Positions 47,634-56,141 of a stretch of DNA of 64,000 bases are shown here, piece after piece. How positions within the stretch are numbered: position 1 is the stretch's first letter; every line of letters begins with the position of its first letter. Source of the DNA: Bifidobacterium scaligerum (lineage in GTDB: Bacteria > Actinomycetota > Actinomycetes > Actinomycetales > Bifidobacteriaceae); assembly GCF_002802865.1 (NCBI RefSeq), contig NZ_PGLQ01000002.1, positions 526,726-590,725 on the forward strand, read 5' to 3'. The position numbers and the translations under genes are program-made. Under the pieces are notes generated by a model. The model had not been told where the DNA came from, searched no databases, and was given only the letters and a program-made list of their open reading frames with translations.

Positions 47634-48689
47634 TCAGCGCTCGGAGACGACGACGTTATAGTCCTCTCCGGCGAAATACGCCTTCAGACATGCGATCATC
47701 TGGCGGGTGAGCTCCTTGAATGCACCGTCCGTACGCCAGCCGACATGCGGCGTGAGCACGATGCCAGGTATATGGCAGACCGGATCCGAGGCCTTCAACG
47801 GCTCATGGTCAAACACGTCAAGGGCGGCGGGGATATCGCCGCGCTGCAACCTTGCGAGCAACGCGCCGGATGCGATGACTTCGGAACGCGCGGTGTTCAC
47901 GAACAATGTGCCGGGGCGCAGATGATCGAGATTGTCGGCGGTGATGATGCCACGTGTGGCGTCATTGAGCGGCAGATGAACGGAAACCACATCGCTGGTT
48001 TCGATGAGCTCGTTGAGATCGTTCACCGGCGTGGCACCTGATCGTGCGAAATGTTCGGCAGGCACGTGCGAATTCCATGCGGACACCTCCATGCCGAAGG
48101 CCCGTGCGATGGAGGCCACGGTGGCACCGATGCCGCCCAATCCGATGATGCCCATACGACGGCCGGCCAATTGCAGACCGTCTCCACCAGCCCATGCCCA
48201 GTTGCCGTCCTTGACATCCTTATCCAACGTGCCAGTGCGGCGAATCAGTTCGAACAGCAGAGCGAATGTATGCTCCGCCACCGCATGATCGCCGTAATGT
48301 TCCGCATTGCATACACGAACCTTGAGTTCGCGTGCCAGATCGAGATTGATGTAGCTGGCCACTCCGGTACCGCAGAACACGATGCATTTGACATGGCCGG
48401 CGATGGCACGCAACATGCCATCCGAAATATGGTAGCCGCCTACCAGCAGGGCATCAGCTTCAGCGAGCCGCTCGATGAGTACGGTCTCATCCGAAGTGAA
48501 CTCCTCGAACATGCGTACACGGGCTACATCCTTGAGCACAGGAAATTGCGCCTTGATGGGATCGATCATCGCCCCGAGTACGGCAGGCATGACCACCAGT
48601 GGCAAATCGGTGCGCTCGGGTTGGGTTTCGTAAATCTCGGTCATGGGCACCACCATAGGCCGGCGGTGGGAGAATCGCGGCGTGGTCAT
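47634..48689 (-). CDS. D-isomer-specific 2-hydroxyacid dehydrogenase
   Basis: NAD(P)-dependent reductase of 2-oxoacids. 351 aa from the ATG at 48689, which has GAGGAGCG; an earlier ATG-less extension reaches the next gene. The Rossmann motif MGIIGLGGIGATVASIARAF and the signatures LRPGTLFVNTARSEV and GIVLTPHVGW (catalytic His) are typical. The substrate could be hydroxypyruvate, glyoxylate or a branched 2-oxoacid and cannot be told from sequence. It follows the CapA gene with a 24-bp gap. Confidence 0.85.
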   Translation of the reverse strand: MTTPRFSHRRPMVVPMTEIYETQPERTDLPLVVMPAVLGAMIDPIKAQFPVLKDVARVRMFEEFTSDETVLIERLAEADALLVGGYHISDGMLRAIAGHVKCIVFCGTGVASYINLDLARELKVRVCNAEHYGDHAVAEHTFALLFELIRRTGTLDKDVKDGNWAWAGGDGLQLAGRRMGIIGLGGIGATVASIARAFGMEVSAWNSHVPAEHFARSGATPVNDLNELIETSDVVSVHLPLNDATRGIITADNLDHLRPGTLFVNTARSEVIASGALLARLQRGDIPAALDVFDHEPLKASDPVCHIPGIVLTPHVGWRTDGAFKELTRQMIACLKAYFAGEDYNVVVSER

Positions 48690-48713
48690 CTGCGACGCTC
48701 CTCGCCGCCCCAC

Positions 48714-50072
48714 TTACTGCGCGGATTTGGCGGACTGCTCCTGAGTGATGTTCCATTCACGTACTACGTTCTGGTCGGCACCCATCGAATAGATGACATC
48801 CCAGATGCGCTGACGAATCTGCGCATCATACGATTCATCCCAACATGCGCCGATCGGGTGATCGGACGAGATCGGACACCACTGATACTTCCCCTGATGC
48901 ACATTGGCGGTAGGCACCCAGTCGATGCGGTTCACCCGCCAGGAACCCTTGACGCCCTTTTTGCCGGCGAACTGGATACGCGCGGTGACGCCCTGATTGT
49001 TCACCAGTGTCTCCGGCGTATTCGCGGATTCGGTGACGGTATTGCCCAGACCGTAGACGATCCAAGTGCCGTTGTAATTTTCAATCGGCTGCGCGCAATG
49101 GCATCCCGCGCCATAGATCACGTCGAATGCACCGGTATCGGCCAGCTCGTGGGCCTCGGAAATCTGCCAGGAATCAGCGTAATCCAGATACTCCTGCACC
49201 GAATGCATGGCGATGGCCACGACGTCGGCTCCTTGTTCGCGAGCCTTGTTCGCCTTGTCCACCGCACGTTGGATGTCGCTGTCATGATTGGGATCGCCGG
49301 CCTCGCGCAGACGATCCACCTGCCAATCCTCATCGGCGGTCATGCCGTTGAGCGATACGGTTCCGGTGACCAGTCCCAGCTTGCCGCCACCGGTTGGCGA
49401 ATCGATCACCAACGGTTCGGTGGATTCCGCCTCGGTTTTGTATGAACCGGTTTGAGCGATGCCGTCCGCCTCAAGCGTATCCCACAAGCGGGCGATGCCT
49501 TCCGCCCCCTGATCCCACGAATGGTTCGTGGCATGGGTGCAGGCGGTATAGCCTACGTTCTTGACCGCATCCGCGACCTCCGGAGGAATGTTGAAAATCG
49601 GATATGCGGCATAAGGACCTCCACGTTGGGCAATGGGGGTTTCAAACTCACATACGGCGATGTCGGAAGCCTGAATGTACTGCTTCATCGGTTCGAATAA
49701 GGGATCGAAATTGAAGGCGGTGCCATCCGTGGCATTGGGGTTGGGCCCTTGGAACTGGCTCCACAATCCTTCGTGGAACAGCAGATCGCCATTGACCAGC
49801 ATGGCGATGCAGTCTGTATCCGGGCAGTCCGGTGAATTGCCGTGGTGTTCGACCACCGGCTTCGGGGCGGCCTGTTGTTTGTGCAATGCACTGTTCGACG
49901 CCATGCCACCGTCAGATTGCCGTGTATCGCCACTGCCGATGGGATGCGCGGCAAGCCACACTCCAGCGCCCAGACATACGGCAAGCGCAAGAATGAACAC
50001 GGCAAGCAACGTCACACGACTGGTTCGCGTGGACATGGTCCGATGCTGCCCTTGACCGGAAATATGACTCAT
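48714..50072 (-). CDS. CapA-family (poly-gamma-glutamate-type) metallophosphatase-fold protein, membrane-anchored
   Basis: 452 aa from the ATG at 50072, preferred for AGAGGGG upstream over the frame's longer upstream part. A single N-terminal anchor (VTLLAVFILALAVCLGAGVW) places the rest outside the cytosol. The CapA domain has LVNGDLLFHEG, CEFETPIA, THATNHSWDQGAEGIA, VVAIAMHSVQEYLDY and FDVIYGAGCHCAQP. In PGA producers CapA acts with CapB and CapC; neither is adjacent, so the role here is unknown and could be cell-wall related. Confidence 0.85.
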   Translation of the reverse strand: MSHISGQGQHRTMSTRTSRVTLLAVFILALAVCLGAGVWLAAHPIGSGDTRQSDGGMASNSALHKQQAAPKPVVEHHGNSPDCPDTDCIAMLVNGDLLFHEGLWSQFQGPNPNATDGTAFNFDPLFEPMKQYIQASDIAVCEFETPIAQRGGPYAAYPIFNIPPEVADAVKNVGYTACTHATNHSWDQGAEGIARLWDTLEADGIAQTGSYKTEAESTEPLVIDSPTGGGKLGLVTGTVSLNGMTADEDWQVDRLREAGDPNHDSDIQRAVDKANKAREQGADVVAIAMHSVQEYLDYADSWQISEAHELADTGAFDVIYGAGCHCAQPIENYNGTWIVYGLGNTVTESANTPETLVNNQGVTARIQFAGKKGVKGSWRVNRIDWVPTANVHQGKYQWCPISSDHPIGACWDESYDAQIRQRIWDVIYSMGADQNVVREWNITQEQSAKSAQ

Positions 50073-50424
50073 CGTTGACGCCCCTCTATCCTTACGGACT
50101 TTTGCCGAATGCTTTCGGCACCACTCTCTTCCAGTTAAGGATACCGCCCAACGGCAGATTCGCACCAATAGGCTGACCCATACATGCTGCCGGTACCGTG
50201 ATGCGCCGTGGCGACGCGACATGACGATGCGCCGTGACAAACGCATCAGACCGCTGGACCTCAGCGAATTTATGCGTTATGCATCGACGTGGCGGAAATA
50301 ATATCCCAGTAGAATCGTTGACTGGAGGCGGACGGACAATGGCGTACCTCCGGCTCCGTTACTTCACGCCATATCTATCGCTATCGACGCGACTATCACG
50401 ATGAATCCCTTCATCTATGCACAT
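50073..50424. other. 352-bp intergenic region between dapC and the CapA gene
   Basis: No gene found. It contains a small hairpin TGCCGAA/TTCGGCA (50103-50120), which is probably part of the CapA leader, and two direct copies of GATGCGCCGTG. The rest shows no structure I can name. Confidence 0.4.
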
Positions 50425-51600
50425 CTATGCGGCAAGACGCCGGCAGACAAGGTCAATGCTCTCGTCCGTAGCCGTGGACGAGAATCGCAGATATGCCGGA
50501 GCACCATAGAATTCGCCTGGACTGGGCACAATACCGAGTTCGGCAAGTGCAGCCATATCGGTCCAGCAATCACCGGATTTGGCCTTCACCCACACATACA
50601 ATGCGCCGGAGGGCATTGCGGCCTGATATCCGTAAGCGTTCAGCGCATCAACCAGACGAGACAGTCGTCTGCGGTAACGAATCCGCTGGTCACGCACCTG
50701 AGCCACATCCCTCAAGGCGGCAGCCATCGCCGCCTGAACCGGGCCGGGAATAATCTGACCGATCTGCTTACGGTATTCGGCCATTTCGCTCACCAGTCGA
50801 TAATCGCCGGCGATCACTGCCGTACGATAACCAGCCATATTGGACTGCTTGGACAGTGAATACAGCGCCAGAATCCCATCGGCCGATCCTTCACATACCT
50901 GAGGACTCAACGCACTGGGTGCAGCGGTAAGGCTGAACGCCTGGCTACCGGCGGCCGGTTCGTTGGATTCCACCGAGGCGGCACTGGCGCGCCAGTCCAT
51001 CAACGCATAGCATTCGTCCGACAACACCACCGCTCCGATGCTGCGCGCCGCGGCGACGATGCCGGCCAGCCAGTCTGCGGTGATGATATCGCCAGTGGGA
51101 TTGCACGGGGAATTCACCCACACGGCCCTGACTCCTGGCACGTGGACCCATGATTCCACATCAGCCACATCATCGACTTTCAGCACAGTGGCACCGGCCA
51201 GCTGCGTACCGATCTCGTACGTCGGATAGGAGATGCGTGGCTGGACCACCACATCCCCCTCGCCGAGATGCAACAGCGAGGCCATCAGAGAGACGCCCTC
51301 CTTGGAGCCGACAGTAGGCACCACAGCGGCGTTGATGGACTTCAGATCCACGCCGCGCAGGTCACGGAACCAGTCGTTCATCGCCTTCTTCAGTTCGGCG
51401 GTGCCGACAGTCACCGGATAGCCGTGAGCATTCGACGCATCCGACGCAGAGGCCAGCGCTTCACGAACCGAATCCGGAACCGGGTCCACCGGGGAGCCGG
51501 CGGACAGGTCCACCATGCCACCGGGCACTGCTTGAGCCGTCGCTTTGAATCCGGCGATACGCGACCAGTCGTACGGGGAGGAATATGCGTGGAAACCCAT
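50425..51600 (-). CDS. dapC: Succinyldiaminopimelate (or N-acetyl-LL-DAP) aminotransferase DapC-type
   Basis: PLP-dependent aminotransferase of the class I/II family. 391 aa. The PLP lysine lies in LYSLSKQSNMAGYRTAVIAG, and the substrate region has VWVNSPCNPTGDIITADWL. Pairing with fdxA on the same strand is the conserved actinobacterial arrangement for DapC in lysine/DAP synthesis, which supports this name over a general aspartate aminotransferase. AAAGGG precedes the ATG. Confidence 0.8.
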   Translation of the reverse strand: MGFHAYSSPYDWSRIAGFKATAQAVPGGMVDLSAGSPVDPVPDSVREALASASDASNAHGYPVTVGTAELKKAMNDWFRDLRGVDLKSINAAVVPTVGSKEGVSLMASLLHLGEGDVVVQPRISYPTYEIGTQLAGATVLKVDDVADVESWVHVPGVRAVWVNSPCNPTGDIITADWLAGIVAAARSIGAVVLSDECYALMDWRASAASVESNEPAAGSQAFSLTAAPSALSPQVCEGSADGILALYSLSKQSNMAGYRTAVIAGDYRLVSEMAEYRKQIGQIIPGPVQAAMAAALRDVAQVRDQRIRYRRRLSRLVDALNAYGYQAAMPSGALYVWVKAKSGDCWTDMAALAELGIVPSPGEFYGAPAYLRFSSTATDESIDLVCRRLAA

Positions 51601-51640
51601 GGAAGCCCTTTCTTGTTCAACTCGTTCTTAAGATACGACA

Positions 51641-51668
51641 AACCCCCGGCCATACCGGCTCGGGGGTT
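51641..51668 (-). terminator. Hairpin between fdxA and dapC
   Basis: AACCCCCG (51641-51648) pairs with CGGGGGTT (51661-51668). The minus strand continues into TGTCGTATC. Probably a weak terminator or attenuator after fdxA, allowing some read-through into dapC. Confidence 0.55.
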
Positions 51669-51703
51669 CGATAGTGAGATAGCGGCGAGATGGCCGAGGG
51701 AGA

Positions 51704-52024
51704 TCACTGATTCTGCGGAGGCAGCGCAGCGACCTGTTCAGGGTCCTTGCCGATCGGGCCGGCTGCGGACGCACCGCCAAGATCACCTACCTCTGCGAAG
51801 AAGCTGACAGCAGCATCCTTGTACCAAGCCCACTCGTCCGGCAAATCATCCTCATAGAAGATGGCCTCGGTGGGGCACACCGGCTCGCATGCACCGCAGT
51901 CCACGCACTCATTCGGATTGATATACAGGGAGCGGGAGCCCTCGTAGATGCAGTCGACAGGGCACTCGTCCACACAGGCCTTATCCTTGACATCCACGCA
52001 AGGCTGAGCAACAACGTATGGCAT
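51704..52024 (-). CDS. fdxA: 7Fe ferredoxin
   Basis: 106-aa soluble electron carrier. The N-terminal half has CVDVKDKACVDECPVDCIYE, fitting a [3Fe-4S] site. The second motif CVDCGACEPVCPTEAIF is a complete [4Fe-4S] site. The length and C-terminal extension fit the actinobacterial FdxA type. CAAGGAGG precedes the ATG. It precedes dapC on the same strand. Confidence 0.95.
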   Translation of the reverse strand: MPYVVAQPCVDVKDKACVDECPVDCIYEGSRSLYINPNECVDCGACEPVCPTEAIFYEDDLPDEWAWYKDAAVSFFAEVGDLGGASAAGPIGKDPEQVAALPPQNQ

Positions 52025-52120
52025 GGAATCCTCCTTGAAAGTAACGCTGTGTCAATTCTAGGCCCGTGACCGGACGCCGTCTGCGTGTCCTCTGCGTGTA
52101 CGAGCACACGGGACGCACAT

Positions 52121-52249
52121 GCGTACTTTTCGCGCGAATCGCACAGAAACATGCTCATATGAGGCCCGATAACGTACTTTTCGCGCGAAAAGTACGCCGA
52201 GAGGCCCAATTTCGGGGACTTTGCGTATCAATCGCGCGAAAAGTACGCC
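52121..52249. repeat. Three copies of CGTACTTTTCGCGCGA in palindromic array
   Basis: Copy 1 (52121-52137) and copy 3 (52232-52249, inverted) flank a perfect 24-bp palindrome at 52173-52196 built from the same word. The 239-bp gap 52025-52263 between fdxA and the permease gene is otherwise featureless. Similar GTACG-containing palindromes occur at 1758-1867. It resembles BIME/REP clusters; no T-run marks it as a simple terminator. Confidence 0.75.
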
Positions 52250-52263
52250 AGGCGGCTGGCAGA

Positions 52264-53790
52264 TCAGCCGTTGATGGCCTGATCTGTTTCCGCAGAGAGC
52301 TCTTCAGTCAGGTCTCCGGTGCCGAGACGGGCATGACGATAGCCGTAGCCGAAGTAAATAGCGAAGCCGACGACCAGCCACACCACGAAACGAATCCAAG
52401 TGAGCACAGTGAGGTTCAGCATGAGCCACAGGTTGGCCAAGCCGATCAGAATCGGCACCCACGGATTGCCGGGAATCTTGAACGCGCGTGGCAGGTCAGG
52501 ACGCCTCTTACGCATGATCGGGATGGAGATGGCCACCAACGTGAACGCGGAAAGCGTACCGATGTTGACCATATCGGAAAGCACGCCGATATCGAACAGG
52601 GCGGCGACCAGAGCCACCACGACGCCCACGGCGATCTGCAAGACTGCCGGAGTGCCATGCTTGCCGGTCTTGGACAGGCTGCGCGGCAGCAGACCGTCAC
52701 GGCTCATGGCGAAAACGATACGGGTCAGGCCCAGCAACAGCACCATCACCACGGTGGCAAGACCCAATACAATACCGAAGCTGATGATCTTCGCCGCCCA
52801 ATTGGCGCCTACCAGCTCAAATGCGGTAGCCAAAGACGGACTGTCTTGCTGCGCCAACTCCTTATAGGAGACCATGCCGGTAGTCACGATGGCCACGAGC
52901 ATGTACATCACGATGATCAGGGCCATGCCCACGCCGATGCCGAGCGGCACATTCTTATGTGGGTCTTTGGTTTCCTCGGATGCGGTGGCCACCACGTCAA
53001 AGCCGATGAAGGCGAAGAACACGAGCGCCGCGCCGGAGAGAATGCCCGGAATGCCATAGATGGAAGGCACCATGCCGGTGGCCCACTGCCACAACGGCTG
53101 ACCCATTGCGCCAGAGACAGCCGTGGAGCTCTGCACGCTGGATGCCGGTTCCGCAGGCGGAATGAACGGCGTGAAGTTGGAGGCCTTGACGTAGAAGAAA
53201 CCGACGATCACCACGAAGAACACGATGGCGATTTTCAGCACGGTCATCGCACCATCCACACGGGCGCCGATCTTGGTGCCGAAGACGAGCAATGTGGTGA
53301 AGAACGCCACGATGATAATCGGGGCAATATCGATATGGAAGGAGCCGAACGTTAGGTTTGTGTTGGCATTCCATCCCATCAAGCGCATGAAGTCGTTGAG
53401 GTACACGCCCCAATACTTGGAAATCACGGAACCGGCCATCAGCATCTCAAGAATGAGATCCCAGCCGATGATCCACGCCATGATCTCGCCTACCGTGGTG
53501 TATGTGAAGGTGTAGGCGGAGCCGGCCACCGGAATCATCGAGGCGAACTCGGCATAGCACATCACAGCAGCCCCGCACACCACGCCTGCGATCAGGAAGC
53601 TGATGATGACCGCCGGACCGGCGTGGAAGGCGGCGGCCTGCGCGCCGACCGAGAAGATGCCGGCGCCCACGGCTACGGCCACGCCCATGATGGATAAATC
53701 CCACCATGTCAGGTTGCGCTTGAGCTTGCGCCCTTCCTCACCTGTTTCGGCGATGGTCTGTTCGACGGATTTCGTGCGGAACAGTTGCAT
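52264..53790 (-). CDS. APC-family amino acid permease
   Basis: 508-aa integral membrane protein with about 12-14 helices. The N-terminus (KRNLTWWDLSIMGVAVAVGA) and GAGIFSVGAQAAA, AGVVCGAAVMCYAEFASMIP are family signatures, closest to the cationic amino-acid transporter branch. The substrate is uncertain. It probably moves amino acids in symport or exchange. AGAAGG precedes the ATG. It diverges from no neighbour; murB lies upstream on the same strand after 158 bp. Confidence 0.85.
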   Translation of the reverse strand: MQLFRTKSVEQTIAETGEEGRKLKRNLTWWDLSIMGVAVAVGAGIFSVGAQAAAFHAGPAVIISFLIAGVVCGAAVMCYAEFASMIPVAGSAYTFTYTTVGEIMAWIIGWDLILEMLMAGSVISKYWGVYLNDFMRLMGWNANTNLTFGSFHIDIAPIIIVAFFTTLLVFGTKIGARVDGAMTVLKIAIVFFVVIVGFFYVKASNFTPFIPPAEPASSVQSSTAVSGAMGQPLWQWATGMVPSIYGIPGILSGAALVFFAFIGFDVVATASEETKDPHKNVPLGIGVGMALIIVMYMLVAIVTTGMVSYKELAQQDSPSLATAFELVGANWAAKIISFGIVLGLATVVMVLLLGLTRIVFAMSRDGLLPRSLSKTGKHGTPAVLQIAVGVVVALVAALFDIGVLSDMVNIGTLSAFTLVAISIPIMRKRRPDLPRAFKIPGNPWVPILIGLANLWLMLNLTVLTWIRFVVWLVVGFAIYFGYGYRHARLGTGDLTEELSAETDQAING

Positions 53791-53948
53791 AAAGCCTTCT
53801 CTTTTCTCTCAAGCGCGCCCAGGCACGCACAAAACATCGAGAAACGAGTATAGAAGAGGCCGTATGACTTGTCTATTACCTATCGGTAACCGCACTTTAT
53901 CGCCGTCTATGTGCCGGCAGAGGATATGAGTCCGAAAGTTTTCCGGCT

Positions 53949-55178
53949 TTAGCGCTCCAGAACGTTGACACAGACCGGCTCGGGTACCAAATCGATACCG
54001 AACGCGTCATGCACACGTTGCTGCACCGCACGGGCCAACTGTTCGATGTCCGCAGCCGTAGCTCCTCCACGATTGGTCAATGCCAGTGTGTGCTGAGTAG
54101 ACAGGCTTGCCGCCGCACCATCATCGGCTTTGAAGCCCTTATGGCAACCGGCGTGGTCGATCAGCCATGCAGCAGAGGTCTTGACACCCGGCGTGCCATC
54201 TGGCAGTTCGGCCGCAAAACGAGGGGCGTCCTCAGGCAGACGAGTAGTCTGGTCGGCAGGCAGAATCGGATTCATGAAGAACGAACCGCAACTGTGACGA
54301 TTGTAGTCAGGGGCAGGCAAGCCGTTCGGCTCAGGAGCGATGTTCGCGGTCTCATTGAGCGCAGACAGGCGCTTGAGGTCCTTAAGAATGTTCTCTTCAC
54401 GCTTGGTGCCGGCCATCGCATCCAATGTGTAGCGTGTAGGATCCTCCAGCATGCCTTTGGCGGCACGTACCTTGAGTACCGCATCGCGAATCGTCGCGGT
54501 ATCCATACGGTCCCCAACCTCAACGCCAAGCGCCTTGGCGAGCTGCCCATAGCCCACTGTGCCTTGCTGCGAATGAGTCAAGACGAAGGTGACCGACAGC
54601 ACCACGTAACGCGGAGTCGGGAAGAACTCATCGGCCGGCTGGCCGGGGGCCTGATACATACTGGATTTCAATGCGGAGGAACGGTATCCGAACTGCAGAT
54701 CAGCCGCCGTCATCTCGCTGGTGGTCTTTGTTTTCCGATCCCACACTTCCACCGACTCCACCGATGTGGCCACTTCCTGCCCATACGCGCCGATGTTCTG
54801 CACCACCGAGGCGCCGACTGTGCCCGGAATGCCCGAAAGCCCTTCGATGCCCTCCAGACCGAGCTCAACGGTGAACGCCACAAGATCATCCCAATTCACG
54901 CCGGCTTCGGCACAGACATGCACGGTACGGTCCTCACCCTCGACCGGGGCGGCCTCATCCGGCACGGTGATTTGGCGGCGCGCGTCACGCACCACCACAC
55001 CGGCGAAGGGCTCGTCGGCAATCAGCATGTTCGAGCCGCCGCCGATCACTATAAGAGGCAGACCTTTGGAGTCGGCATCTTCCACAGCTTCGATAAGCCC
55101 GACACGCGTGGTCGGTTCGATGAAGTGGGCGATGGGTCCGCCGACGCCCATGGTGGTGATATCTGCAAAGCTGGTCAT
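53949..55178 (-). CDS. murB: UDP-N-acetylmuramate dehydrogenase
   Basis: FAD- and NADPH-dependent reductase of UDP-GlcNAc-enolpyruvate in peptidoglycan synthesis. 409 aa. FAD-binding motifs IGGGSNMLIADEPFAGVVV and GIPGTVGASVVQNIGAYGQE are clear, and the C-terminal part has SCGSFFMNPIL with the catalytic Ser. It is longer than the 340-aa E. coli enzyme, as in other actinobacteria. TAGGAT lies 7 nt before the ATG and no Shine-Dalgarno is seen. Confidence 0.95.
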   Translation of the reverse strand: MTSFADITTMGVGGPIAHFIEPTTRVGLIEAVEDADSKGLPLIVIGGGSNMLIADEPFAGVVVRDARRQITVPDEAAPVEGEDRTVHVCAEAGVNWDDLVAFTVELGLEGIEGLSGIPGTVGASVVQNIGAYGQEVATSVESVEVWDRKTKTTSEMTAADLQFGYRSSALKSSMYQAPGQPADEFFPTPRYVVLSVTFVLTHSQQGTVGYGQLAKALGVEVGDRMDTATIRDAVLKVRAAKGMLEDPTRYTLDAMAGTKREENILKDLKRLSALNETANIAPEPNGLPAPDYNRHSCGSFFMNPILPADQTTRLPEDAPRFAAELPDGTPGVKTSAAWLIDHAGCHKGFKADDGAAASLSTQHTLALTNRGGATAADIEQLARAVQQRVHDAFGIDLVPEPVCVNVLER

Positions 55179-55301
55179 GATGTTTATCCTACTGGTGTTC
55201 TAGACCATCATTGGGGGTTGACGCGTGGGTTCTTGGTAGGTGTTGTGCGACCGTAGGAATCATATAGAAGTGGCACGGCTTTGAGATGGAAGCGGAAAAA
55301 C

Positions 55302-55330
55302 AAAAAACCCGACCATCCGGTCGGGTTTTT
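55302..55330. terminator. Terminator of the tRNA-rpmG transcript
   Basis: AAAACCCGACC paired with GGTCGGGTTTT, with A's before and T's after. It follows the rpmG stop on the minus strand by 21 bp, and could work on either strand. Confidence 0.9.
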
Positions 55331-55350
55331 TGAAGCTTGATGCTCTGCGA

Positions 55351-55518
55351 TCAACGGGTCTCGCGATGCAGGGTCTGCTTGCCGCAACGAGCGCAGAACT
55401 TCTTGAGCTCGAGACGATCGGGCGTGTTACGACGATTCTTCGTCGTGATGTAGTTACGCTCCTTGCACTCGGTGCAGGCCAGCGTAATGCCCGGACGGAT
55501 GTCGGCGCTCTTAGCCAT
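55351..55518 (-). CDS. rpmG: 50S ribosomal protein L33
   Basis: 55 aa. Cys15/Cys18 (CTECKERNY) and Cys42/Cys45 (CARC) make a complete zinc ribbon, so this is the C+ type. [19 protein letters not shown] is the L33 signature. It lies 62 bp downstream of tRNA-Met on the same strand. Co-transcription with the three tRNA genes is likely. Confidence 0.95.
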   Translation of the reverse strand: MAKSADIRPGITLACTECKERNYITTKNRRNTPDRLELKKFCARCGKQTLHRETR

Positions 55519-55580
55519 TGTCATTCACCTCTGTGTTCTAGGTCTAATGGGCGCGCCCACCATATGGCGGGCGCAATTTG

Positions 55581-55654
55581 TAGCGAGGAAGAGGCTCGAA
55601 CTCTTGACCTTACGATTATGAGTCGTACGCTCTAGCCAGCTGAGCTACCCCGCC
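55581..55654 (-). tRNA. tRNA-Met (CAT), elongator
   Basis: 74 nt. The acceptor GGCGGGG pairs with CCTCGCT through two G-T pairs. The anticodon loop CTCATAA gives CAT. The anticodon stem lacks the three G-C pairs of initiator tRNA, so this is an elongator. It follows tRNA-Thr by 4 bp. Confidence 0.93.
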
Positions 55655-55658
55655 AGAG

Positions 55659-55730
<72 letters not shown>

Positions 55731-55731
55731 G

Positions 55732-55813
55732 TGGCGGATAGTGGATTCGAACCACTGAAGCACGAAGCGGCTGATTTACAGTCAGCTCCCTTTGACCGCT
55801 TGGGAAATCCGCC
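55732..55813 (-). tRNA. tRNA-Tyr (GTA)
   Basis: 82-nt class II tRNA. GGCGGAT pairs with ATCCGCC, with a long variable arm. The anticodon loop CTGTAAA gives GTA. It is the first gene of the Tyr-Thr-Met-rpmG unit. Confidence 0.95.
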
Positions 55814-56141
55814 AGTCTGTCTCCCGCCTTGGTCTCACCACTTGGCTTGACCTCGTCAGGCAACTTGGCTATCTAAACATAGATTTTCCACTAATGCAAA
55901 TCAACACCGCGAAATCATCTATAAACCGTTGCAATAACAGCGTTTTTACGGCGTGTCGTTTCCATTGCGCAAAGCACTGACTCCCAGCATCCATTGCTGA
56001 CCTGCTAGCGCCAGCCCCTGCCGACACCCCACACGAGGGCTTTCGCGTTTCTTATAAGCGGCTCTTAAATCCTGCAATCATGCGGTTTGTCAGCATTTCG
56101 TACGGCTTGCGCAACGTAACCGGTAACGGCATGCTTAAGTC
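55814..56141. other. 328-bp gap: divergent promoters of the tRNA cluster and the PLP enzyme
   Basis: No gene or repeat found. The half near 55860-55960 is AT-rich, fitting the minus-strand promoter of the tRNA cluster. No SAM riboswitch or T-box could be recognised ahead of the sulfur-amino-acid gene. Confidence 0.4.

Noticed and set aside
55814..56141. SAM riboswitch or T-box before the sulfur-amino-acid gene
   Set aside because: No conserved core or terminator-antiterminator pair could be found by eye.
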